The position numbers were made by a program, and so were the translations under genes. From NCBI RefSeq assembly GCF_013072695.1, contig NZ_LXUK01000027.1:401588-465587 (forward strand): a stretch of 64,000 nucleotides of DNA. Reading direction: 5' to 3'. Each line of letters opens with the position of its first letter. Position 1 is the stretch's first letter. Below are positions 34,672 to 42,710 of this stretch, piece after piece. Origin of the DNA: Acinetobacter sp. Ac_5812. Its GTDB lineage: Bacteria > Pseudomonadota > Gammaproteobacteria > Pseudomonadales > Moraxellaceae. The notes below the pieces were generated by a model. It did no database searches. It was given only the letters and a program-made list of their open reading frames with translations, and was not told where the DNA came from.

Positions 34672-36688
34672 GATTCACCCTCTCAATTGATACGGTTTGA
34701 TTCACAAGCTTATGCGTAAATGAACCACTAACACCATCCACAATGCCCCACCAGTCTCCGTTAAATGCAACAAGCTCACCTGGTAAACACAAACCTATTT
34801 CTTGAGTGACTGGCATCAATAAGCTGTGATTTTCAACAAGCCCTGCTTTGGCCAGTACTTCACGGCCTTTGCTGTGCATGACTGTAGTTGATGTAAGTAA
34901 TGGGCTATTGATTGATTCTTGCAGCACATCACCTGCGGTACCAGTACGAATGATCCGCCCAGTATCACCGTTGCGGTCATTAGTAAGAAATACGCCGTTA
35001 TAGTCGGGGTAAGGCTCATAATTGGTGGATTGATCCGTAACAATACTTTCAGGGATTACCCTGTCATATTCATCAATCGCAATTGAATCCCACCATGTCT
35101 TTTTATAGCGCGGTTTAATCGTCAAGGTATTACTTGCAGGCTCACTGTAAATAAACCCTCCTGCAGCCTCTACAATAAGCTTAATCGCAGCTATCGGAGT
35201 TAAGTTGGAATAGCTTAGGCTCTCAGGTGGCAAGATCCAACCAAGTGCATCTATCAATTCCCAATTCAAAACAATATCGCTATTCACTCGATCCAATTCA
35301 GCTTGAACCAGTTGAACTGACGAACGTTCATTTTCTTGGGTAAACGATCTTGTCGGTGAATACGGCGCATCAAGTAACGCTGTTGGACTACGGCCAGATA
35401 ACTTATAAACATGTTTACCGAATTGGAATGAACGTGAAATGTTTTCAAGCAACATGTGGTGCTCATTACCATTGATCATGATTTTTAAAATCACTGGCTT
35501 CCCATCAATCGGCTCAGTTTTAGGCTTTTCAAAATATGGAGTGGTTAGGTTATAGGACCAACTCCAACTGCTGCGATCGGTGCTGTAATCACCGCTATAA
35601 ATTTTGATCTCTTGCCCATTGTCTAAACGAGTTACTTTAATTTCATTCACGATATACCACCAATCAACAGGTGCATGGTTTGGTAAGCACTCATCAGCAC
35701 CAAAATTTAAAATGACGTTACGGGGATCAATGTCATGGCACAAACAAACAAAATTAAGGTCTGTGGTGCCAACATATTCAGGAAGTGGTTCAGTATCTAT
35801 TGGATCTAGTTTTGATTTGCGGTAATAGACAGACTTGGCGACTTCCCATGGGATTGAATCGGTTGTGACCAGTTCCAAGCCCTTGTCATGCACGAACATG
35901 AACCGCTTTTCAAACACAGCGGCAACTTCATGGCTAAACGTGATTTTCTTACGCTTGCGAATCATCACCTGCCAATCAGATTGACGATGGATTAACAGTT
36001 TTTCAGATTCTTCAAACACCATGGATCTTGAAATAAAGCGCTTGTCGTTTTCCTGCCAAACCAATTCATAATCACTTAAAAGCCTAGTGCATTCATCAAA
36101 CACCAAACGCACCGAACGCTGCAGAAGATTTGTCTTATCAAACCCATCTAGCACTGCATTTGAAATCGTCAAACCAGATTCAAAAATAAAGGCGCTGTTA
36201 TGCGCCTTAAATATCGGTTTCCCGAACCTAATTTGATTTTCTATAAGTGCTGGGCATGTGACCTGATATTCGAAAATACTTAGATGGTTTTTCCCCAGCA
36301 AGAAATTAATATCAGACCGAGCGTTAATTGCGGTTAATAAATCAGTTCTAATAACTGCATTCACTTCACAAAATTGATTTACGATTACAGCTTGGATAGA
36401 TGCATCAAAGCTGCTGGCTATTATTGAGCTTACTTGAGCAGAACCACCATAAGTAACATCAATGGAAGCATCAATAACTGTGCTTACAACCGCATCAACT
36501 GTATTAAGGGTGTATTGAGTTGCTACGACTTCAGCAATAAATGCCGTTGAAAGGACAACATTAACGGAAGCTGTTATTTGCTCATCAGCACCAAAGTTTA
36601 AAATCAGATTATGTGAATCAATCGATCCAAGCTCATCTTTAAAATTTAAGCTGACATTATGTGCATCTGGTGGAATGTAATTTGGCAC
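34664..36688 (-). CDS. large distal tail/baseplate protein
   Basis: About 674 aa from the GTG at 36,686-36,688 (GAGGT upstream; GTG at 36,694 possible). The N-terminal part contains repeated (N)xxLNFGADE-like units: HNVSLNF, NLILNFGADEQ near the start and NVILNFGADECLP mid-protein. The second half (RLDNGQEIKIYSG.., SPTALLDAPYSPTRSF, IDEYDRVIPESIV) looks like a tail hub or baseplate protein that binds tail components. Position between tail fibre-like genes and lysis supports a distal tail role. Exact function unknown. Confidence 0.6.
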   Translation of the reverse strand: MPNYIPPDAHNVSLNFKDELGSIDSHNLILNFGADEQITASVNVVLSTAFIAEVVATQYTLNTVDAVVSTVIDASIDVTYGGSAQVSSIIASSFDASIQAVIVNQFCEVNAVIRTDLLTAINARSDINFLLGKNHLSIFEYQVTCPALIENQIRFGKPIFKAHNSAFIFESGLTISNAVLDGFDKTNLLQRSVRLVFDECTRLLSDYELVWQENDKRFISRSMVFEESEKLLIHRQSDWQVMIRKRKKITFSHEVAAVFEKRFMFVHDKGLELVTTDSIPWEVAKSVYYRKSKLDPIDTEPLPEYVGTTDLNFVCLCHDIDPRNVILNFGADECLPNHAPVDWWYIVNEIKVTRLDNGQEIKIYSGDYSTDRSSWSWSYNLTTPYFEKPKTEPIDGKPVILKIMINGNEHHMLLENISRSFQFGKHVYKLSGRSPTALLDAPYSPTRSFTQENERSSVQLVQAELDRVNSDIVLNWELIDALGWILPPESLSYSNLTPIAAIKLIVEAAGGFIYSEPASNTLTIKPRYKKTWWDSIAIDEYDRVIPESIVTDQSTNYEPYPDYNGVFLTNDRNGDTGRIIRTGTAGDVLQESINSPLLTSTTVMHSKGREVLAKAGLVENHSLLMPVTQEIGLCLPGELVAFNGDWWGIVDGVSGSFTHKLVNQTVSIERVNRE
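36182..36208 (-). terminator. terminator-like hairpin inside the tail protein gene
   Basis: AAGGCGC...GCGCCTT stem followed by TATTTTT on the minus strand, encoding part of HNSAFIFES. Possible partial terminator. Confidence 0.35.
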
Positions 36689-36701
36689 ATGCACACCTCA
36701 A

Positions 36702-37097
36702 TTATGTTGTCGGTTTCAATACAAAAGAATTGACCATTAATGTGCTGCCTAAAGCTAAATTGGGCTGAGCCAATGTAATCTCAGCACCTACGGCAAAATC
36801 AGCAACAGCATCACCATTCCCGTTATAAATACGAGCCCAAACCGCCGTCCCCGCTTTTGTGACTAATGCAGCATCTGTTTGTTTAAGCTCAATACCATCA
36901 GCATTCAATTGTTTGAAACAAGGCTTTGGAAAAGTCAGTGTGACTAACTTAGCCGCTGGATCTACGGCAACATTGACTGATGCAGGTTTAGTGTTGTCAT
37001 AAAAAATAAAGGTAGCATTATTGCTACCTGTATCTAAGAATGTGGCCAAAGCTTGTAATTGAGCCAAGCCAGCCGCTAAAGATGGAATTACACTCAT
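36702..37097 (-). CDS. 131-aa phage tail-region protein
   Basis: A beta-rich small protein (VTLTFPKPCFKQL, AVWARIYNGNGDAVADFAVG). Overlaps the preceding gene by one base (ATG/TGA type junction). Part of the distal tail block. No family recognised. Confidence 0.6.
   Translation of the reverse strand: MSVIPSLAAGLAQLQALATFLDTGSNNATFIFYDNTKPASVNVAVDPAAKLVTLTFPKPCFKQLNADGIELKQTDAALVTKAGTAVWARIYNGNGDAVADFAVGAEITLAQPNLALGSTLMVNSFVLKPTT
37001..37028 (-). terminator. terminator-like hairpin inside the 131-aa gene
   Basis: GGTAGCA/TGCTACC stem, then TTTATTTTTT on the minus strand; it encodes SNNATFIFYD. Confidence 0.4.
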
Positions 37098-37468
37098 TAT
37101 CCAACTCTCCCATCAAACGGGGTTAATTTGTCTTGAATTACAGCGTTATATTGGTTGTTTGGATCAAATGCCACAATGAAGCATTCAAGCCCTAATGCAA
37201 TGTTTCTAAATGAGTATGTACCATCTGCTTTAGAGATTGTTTCCCATAACAATTGCCGGTTATCACGGCGGAATACACATACTGGAACAGGGGAAAAATT
37301 AGCACCAAGCTTCTTAGTAGTACCATTGATTTTGCCAAAACCTTGATTTGTATTAATTGTTGAGATAATCGGCTTAACAAGTCTTAGTATCTTAAACTTT
37401 CTCTCATTCAGTTTTGTGGTATCTGCTGTATAACCGCCCCAAAATGTCCGAAAAATTCTAATTGCCAT
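37097..37468 (-). CDS. 123-aa phage tail-region protein, carboxypeptidase-regulatory-like fold
   Basis: PVCVFRRDNRQLLWETISKADGTYSFRNIALGLECFIVAFDPNNQYNAVI has the pattern of a transthyretin/carboxypeptidase regulatory-like beta-sandwich, often found as a decoration on phage tail or host-binding proteins. Overlaps both neighbours by a few bases. Not otherwise recognised. Confidence 0.6.
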   Translation of the reverse strand: MAIRIFRTFWGGYTADTTKLNERKFKILRLVKPIISTINTNQGFGKINGTTKKLGANFSPVPVCVFRRDNRQLLWETISKADGTYSFRNIALGLECFIVAFDPNNQYNAVIQDKLTPFDGRVG

Positions 37469-38672
37469 GTTTAATTTCCTCTACTGGAAATGCTAAATAC
37501 TGACAGTTTTGTGAACCCGTATTTGATGCTAAGTGATGAATTACACATATATTATTAAAGTCGATATCAACGGCAAGAAACGGAGTTTGAGAATTAGAAA
37601 CACTGGGAACATTCGTATCATATGAATACATTAGTTCATAAACACCACCGATAATAAAGCCTAAATGTTGTCTAGATAATCGTTCGTAAATTGCGATCGG
37701 ACGAGCTGTAGTTGTATTAAAACTATCAATGCTTGTAGGCAATACTGATTGAGTGGCTTTAGCTGTGGAAAAGATGAACGGCGGATTTGTACTTCCATTC
37801 GTTGAATCAAAAGCCACTGCTATCTTTCCAACATAAGCATATGTAACTGCTGACAATCCCTTAGTTGTATAACCAGTCCCTGTTGCCTGATAAGTCATCC
37901 CAATAATTACAGGGAGTTTTAATGCTTCATATTGTGTGTAAACTGGGAAAAAGCCATTCACTGTTCCAGCTGCCAGTACATTTGTCATATTGCTCAGTAT
38001 TGCTAAATGATAAATACTGCCAACAACACACCCTTTCCCGTAATCATTCAGCCCCTGACTATATGTGTAATTGTTGTGTGCACTTGTATTTGTATATTGA
38101 AACTCCCATTTCAACGAGTCATTAACAAGCGTATTACTACGTGTATTCTCATATGAATTAACATCTGTTATTACACCTGTTGCCTCATCTGCACTTGCTC
38201 CAATGCAGACAGAAACGGTATTTCGATTTCCTGTTGCAGATGTAAAAACAAGACGCAAATACAAATTCGTTTCATCAATCGATTTAAACTTATAAAGATG
38301 GACGTATCCAACTTCATAAACTAACGACATACCCAATGCGGCCACATTTGTTGTAATGGTTCCAGTCAGACCAGAAGTATTGTTCAACGTAAGCGTTACT
38401 GTGTTTGTAGTAACACTATCTATATAAACTTCCCCACCGAATCCCCCTGTCGCTGTTAGCAGCAACACACGATCAGCAACATAACCGTGGCTTGTGCCAT
38501 ATGTTAATGTGACTTGGTTGCCGCTAATCGAAACACTTAGAACAGTTTGCGGGTTGTACCCCGTTGAAAGCATCTTCTTAAATACTTCTTGGAATTTTGT
38601 TTTCGCACCCGCACAAAAATCTAAACCCGTATCAGAAAAATCAAACATTTTGGTTTGTGTTTGCTTGATCAT
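37458..38672 (-). CDS. 404-aa tail-region protein
   Basis: Soluble beta-rich protein with an N-terminal VLSVSISGNQVTLTYGTSHGY and VTTNTVTLTLNNTSGLTGTI-like domain, then a Tyr/Ser/Asn-rich part. Likely virion-exposed, possibly tail fibre or host-binding. Begins right after a terminator, so a promoter may lie at 38,673-38,690. Confidence 0.55.
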   Translation of the reverse strand: MIKQTQTKMFDFSDTGLDFCAGAKTKFQEVFKKMLSTGYNPQTVLSVSISGNQVTLTYGTSHGYVADRVLLLTATGGFGGEVYIDSVTTNTVTLTLNNTSGLTGTITTNVAALGMSLVYEVGYVHLYKFKSIDETNLYLRLVFTSATGNRNTVSVCIGASADEATGVITDVNSYENTRSNTLVNDSLKWEFQYTNTSAHNNYTYSQGLNDYGKGCVVGSIYHLAILSNMTNVLAAGTVNGFFPVYTQYEALKLPVIIGMTYQATGTGYTTKGLSAVTYAYVGKIAVAFDSTNGSTNPPFIFSTAKATQSVLPTSIDSFNTTTARPIAIYERLSRQHLGFIIGGVYELMYSYDTNVPSVSNSQTPFLAVDIDFNNICVIHHLASNTGSQNCQYLAFPVEEIKHGN

Positions 38673-38689
38673 AGGTATTTACTCGCAAT

Positions 38690-38713
38690 AAAAAAGGCTG
38701 CACATGCAGCCCT
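38690..38713 (-). terminator. terminator between two distal tail genes
   Basis: AGGGCTGCATGTGCAGCCTTTTTT on the minus strand. Confidence 0.85.
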
Positions 38714-38726
38714 ATTTGGTTTTAAT

Positions 38727-40340
38727 TTAAATGTCTCGATCGATGTCACCACGGAACATAATTTGAAAGTTATCACTCAATGTTGTCGGCTCTGATTGCC
38801 TCACGGTACGAATACACCAGATCGGATACATTGATGCTACCGTATTGAACCGTAGAACATTATTTGAAGCCCATCCCACACCCCAACCATTTTTTTTGAC
38901 TTTGAAATATGGGGAGTTTGTAGCTGGGTTAATCGGCATGCAATCATCATTGATGTTGCCTGTACCAATTTGACCAGCAACTTCACCAATAATTCTAAAG
39001 TTCGCATTATCCGTAAATACAAGTGCCCATCGTTCTTGAATAGATCCCTTGTTTGTTACTTCAAATGGGTAAAGCGCGTCATTGTAATTAGCGGATATAG
39101 ATCCACCGCTCGGTGTATCTGCCCAGACATTATTCCATGTCCCTTGAACAAACTTTGATGTATAGCGGCTAAACATATCACCCACGACTAAAGCTGAACC
39201 TACAATTGAATTATCAGCATCATAGTTATGAGTTACCGGCTTGGTTAAAGTGATTTGTCCACTGATCTGTACATCATTGATCAATCCCATATCTTGATAG
39301 CGATATGCTGCAGATATCGGCGGTACCAGACTATTCAAAGCAAAATCCCCACTTAAAGTGACTTTACCAAAATCATAATCCACAACATACATGTCATAAG
39401 GTACTTTTACGCCGTTGCTGTCCTCAAGCTCACACCACGAAATACGCTGATCATCTAATTGATAGGCTTGGCCAGCAACATGGCTCGGCAATTCCTGCAT
39501 TTTAGATGAAGCAATTACCCCAATGTCACCGACTCGGAAAATAGGAACACGTCCATCTGCAGGTAAGCGTGTAGCTGATAATCCCAGAATTCCTGAATCT
39601 AACGGGATATATGTATAAGCAATCGCGTTATAGCGTACGCTCGTTGCATCAATCCAATACGGCGCATTAACCCAAACCGTGTTCCCGCTATCTGTATAAT
39701 CAAGCAAAGGATCGTACCAAGGCTCATTCACAATTTCAGGATGATCAGACTTTTTAGTTTTCTTGTAGAAATAAATATCTACAAAGCCAGTTTCGTAGTT
39801 AATAGATCCATGCGCCTCATCAGTTTCGATAATGCCCGCTTCATTGGCTGTAAGCGTTAATTGACCACCCGCCATAGCTGCCACAACAACTGTTAAAGAA
39901 CCTGGGCGAATTGGGATTGTCGGAGTACGAAAGCTCACATGATGAATTGGCAACATGTCTGTCGTTGTTGTTAAGGCTTGCAATGTCAGTTGGTTGTCTA
40001 CATTCGGTGTCCACGAATCAAACTCGGCAATACCGGTACCATATTGGATTGTGCCCGATTGCGTGCCACTACCCGTGGCACTATCAACATTGCGATACAG
40101 TAAACCTGTCCGATCAATAAACGTATCCGCACCAAGCTTGAACCGTACCGAATTAGATAAGATTTGCTCATCAAAACCTTGCGTCAAATCAAACTTAAGT
40201 TTGTCTGCAGTCACCGTAGTTGAGCTGCTTCCCGTGCCTGATGTGTCACGAAATTTGACTTGGATTGTCGTTGTATCAAATGCTTTTAATGTGATTTGCG
40301 ATGGCACAACTTCTGATGTCTGCGGAAGATAAAAGCTCAT
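38727..40340 (-). CDS. 537-aa structural protein of the distal tail
   Basis: The ATG at 40,338-40,340 has GGGG upstream and is coupled to the preceding stop (a GTG at 40,346 is possible). Contains several TGSGTQSGTIQYGTG, LTLTANEAGIIETDEAHGSINYETGFVDIYF units like those in the next upstream gene (PTGTQVGTIDYQTGRIVW), a repeat type also seen in other siphophage tail proteins. No enzyme motif. Confidence 0.6.
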   Translation of the reverse strand: MSFYLPQTSEVVPSQITLKAFDTTTIQVKFRDTSGTGSSSTTVTADKLKFDLTQGFDEQILSNSVRFKLGADTFIDRTGLLYRNVDSATGSGTQSGTIQYGTGIAEFDSWTPNVDNQLTLQALTTTTDMLPIHHVSFRTPTIPIRPGSLTVVVAAMAGGQLTLTANEAGIIETDEAHGSINYETGFVDIYFYKKTKKSDHPEIVNEPWYDPLLDYTDSGNTVWVNAPYWIDATSVRYNAIAYTYIPLDSGILGLSATRLPADGRVPIFRVGDIGVIASSKMQELPSHVAGQAYQLDDQRISWCELEDSNGVKVPYDMYVVDYDFGKVTLSGDFALNSLVPPISAAYRYQDMGLINDVQISGQITLTKPVTHNYDADNSIVGSALVVGDMFSRYTSKFVQGTWNNVWADTPSGGSISANYNDALYPFEVTNKGSIQERWALVFTDNANFRIIGEVAGQIGTGNINDDCMPINPATNSPYFKVKKNGWGVGWASNNVLRFNTVASMYPIWCIRTVRQSEPTTLSDNFQIMFRGDIDRDI

Positions 40341-40342
40341 GA

Positions 40343-42304
40343 TCACCCCGAAGTATAGAAAATGATAGGTGTATACACTGTTGTGTAAATCGTTTTTTGC
40401 ATTGTGGGTGTGACTTCACAAGCGCCAGTCGCATAAATGATGGTACCCATAACCGTTCCAAAATCATCAACTAGATTTCCAGTGGTCCCATTGATTGGCA
40501 CATCATGCAAACTCACTATCCCTTCAGCTGCAGCACCGACTACTTTAGCTAAAGGGATCTCTAATCCCACTGAGCTTGGCTGAATTGCAGCACCAGTTCC
40601 AATCGTAAACATCAACTTGTTATTGGCATCAGGTGCTGAGTTCTTAGTCTGTGATTTACCTTCGCCGTAGTTGTACGTGATCGTAAAAACCGTGTTCTTT
40701 TGCGGTAATTTCTTGGGGATGATTCGACCTTTACCATTGTTAAAAGTCATCGATCCAATGGCATCACCTGTGAATTGGCCTGAACTATTTGTCGTTGCAG
40801 TTTTCTCAACGCCGTCCAACATCCATGTCACTGTCGCGCTAGAAATCCCGTTGTGAAATAACTGAAAATCTAACCCTGCAGGTAATACAGGTAAATCAGC
40901 TCTGGCAAAAGTTGTTATCGGACTACCCCATTGCAATAGAATTGGCGTTCCTACATCAGGCAAGGCACCTGTGGTCAATAACCACGTCCCCGTTGTATAG
41001 CTTACAGATCCACTGCCAATAGATTCTGTTGCCGCCACTAATCGCCCTGTTCCATTGTCTTTAAGCACATAGAATTTACCCTGTGACATAAACGAAATAC
41101 TTAATGCACCTGGCGCAGGAATTGGCGTTAAAACTCCGGTCCAGTTGGTACCTTGATTTGCTGCAGTTACGGGAATTGCATAAGACTCAAAAGGCTGAAC
41201 TGGCGCTGAAGCGGGTGTAAATACAACATTGATGATTGCATTGCCTGTACCTATTGCACTGGTCCACACAATACGCCCTGTTTGATAATCAATCGTACCA
41301 ACCTGTGTTCCAGTCGGATTCCGCAATGTTCCGCCGTTATCTGAAATAGATTGGCCAAATAATATAAACAACATCGAACCAGGTAAAACACTTGAGCCAA
41401 GATATAAAGCCTGCCCTGTGTTCACATTAGTCGTATACTGAACATTGATAATTCCTGAGTTACCTGCAACCAATGCTGGATTTTCACTTACTGCATTTAG
41501 ATCGAGCAACGGCGTTTCAGTTTGGGAAGATGGAATTAACTGAGAGAACATCGTTTTTGCAGGAATAGTAAAACTACCAATACCAACGTCATCCGCTAGA
41601 TCCACACTGGCATAATAGATACCGGCATCAGCCACAACTGTGTCTCTAATCGTTGTTGCAGGTTTAGCATTGTTGTACCACTGCGTAGCAGATACACCCA
41701 CAAAATCACGCGCCAACGGATCTTTAAAGCCATAAGTCGCAATCTTATATTCAATATTCGAGTTGTTTACACGGACAAAAGCCGTTCTAGTTTCAACACT
41801 TGTTAAACGTACATATTGAGTAAATTCATTAGCCGTTCCTTCACTAACAACTAAAACAATCGTGTCACCAACAGAGTTCTCAGCCTCATTTGTTGCCATA
41901 GCAACTTGAATTGCTTTCATTGCAGCATATGCTGTATCAAGCAAAGAACCGACTGCTTGTGCACCTTTAGCAAGATAACTCTCAACTCGGTTTTGTGCTG
42001 AATCACGGGTATCTGTATGTGAACGTGTGCTGAACAATAACGCCGACACGTTTGGATCATTGGGATTTTTTGAGACAAATACAGTTGAACCCATCAACGA
42101 CTCAGTATCATTGTTATTAAGACCTGCATAGATCTTACGCATCGATACACGCCCCATAGTACGGTCTAGCTCAGATACATCAGGAAAAAGGTTATTACTT
42201 TCGCCGTCTACTACAACTTGGCCAGAATATTTACCACCGCCGTCCGGTGTATCAGTCTGGCGCTCAGACTTGTATAAAATGAGGTTATTCGTTTCAACCG
42301 GCAT
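40343..42304 (-). CDS. 653-aa structural protein of the distal tail
   Basis: Starts MPVETNNLILYKSERQTDTPDGGGKYSG, a beginning seen in Acinetobacter siphophage tail proteins (from memory). Repeated GTxxGTIDYxTGxxxxT units in the C-terminal half: GTQVGTIDYQTGRIVWTS, FGTVMGTIIYATGACEVTP. Overlaps neighbours on both sides by 4-11 bp. Probably virion structural. Confidence 0.62.
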   Translation of the reverse strand: MPVETNNLILYKSERQTDTPDGGGKYSGQVVVDGESNNLFPDVSELDRTMGRVSMRKIYAGLNNNDTESLMGSTVFVSKNPNDPNVSALLFSTRSHTDTRDSAQNRVESYLAKGAQAVGSLLDTAYAAMKAIQVAMATNEAENSVGDTIVLVVSEGTANEFTQYVRLTSVETRTAFVRVNNSNIEYKIATYGFKDPLARDFVGVSATQWYNNAKPATTIRDTVVADAGIYYASVDLADDVGIGSFTIPAKTMFSQLIPSSQTETPLLDLNAVSENPALVAGNSGIINVQYTTNVNTGQALYLGSSVLPGSMLFILFGQSISDNGGTLRNPTGTQVGTIDYQTGRIVWTSAIGTGNAIINVVFTPASAPVQPFESYAIPVTAANQGTNWTGVLTPIPAPGALSISFMSQGKFYVLKDNGTGRLVAATESIGSGSVSYTTGTWLLTTGALPDVGTPILLQWGSPITTFARADLPVLPAGLDFQLFHNGISSATVTWMLDGVEKTATTNSSGQFTGDAIGSMTFNNGKGRIIPKKLPQKNTVFTITYNYGEGKSQTKNSAPDANNKLMFTIGTGAAIQPSSVGLEIPLAKVVGAAAEGIVSLHDVPINGTTGNLVDDFGTVMGTIIYATGACEVTPTMQKTIYTTVYTPIIFYTSG

Positions 42305-42710
42305 TTGGCACCTCTAAAAATTTAAGGGTGACTTTGTAATAATCACCCTCTGAAACTGTTGGAATCCCTTTGACCGGCTCGGCATTTATCGCCCCTTCTG
42401 TATGATTGAAAATCACATTGAATTGGCGTGTGTCGTGTGGATATTCAAAGACCAAAGTAAACTGCTCATCTTGCAAAGCAGACCAGTCCTGAAGCACGGA
42501 TAAAACTGAGCGCTTAATCCATCCTTGGTTATCTGGAGGCGTTAAAGAGATTGGTCGACCAGATTTCTTTTTGCCTTCTTGAATGATCAAGGTCCCGTCC
42601 ACGGCGAACTCTTGATTTTGTTCAATTGGCTTCCAAGCAAATTCATCAGACCATAAAAAACCGTCCTCAAGTGGGACGGTTTCATTTGTTAAATTACGTT
42701 TAAGTCTCAT
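42294..42710 (-). CDS. 138-aa protein directly after the tape measure
   Basis: The ATG at 42,708-42,710 overlaps the tape-measure stop (TGATG), with AGAGGA upstream. In siphophages this slot often holds a distal tail protein. Sequence: SVLQDWSALQDEQFTLVFEYPHDTRQFNVIFNH. A strong terminator-like hairpin lies inside its first ~20 codons. Confidence 0.6.
   Translation of the reverse strand: MRLKRNLTNETVPLEDGFLWSDEFAWKPIEQNQEFAVDGTLIIQEGKKKSGRPISLTPPDNQGWIKRSVLSVLQDWSALQDEQFTLVFEYPHDTRQFNVIFNHTEGAINAEPVKGIPTVSEGDYYKVTLKFLEVPNAG
42655..42682 (-). terminator. intrinsic terminator embedded in coding sequence after the tape measure
   Basis: AAACCGTCC / GGACGGTTT stem followed by TTTTTT on the minus strand, encoding NETVPLEDGFLW. 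It would drop transcription of downstream tail genes. Confidence 0.65.
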
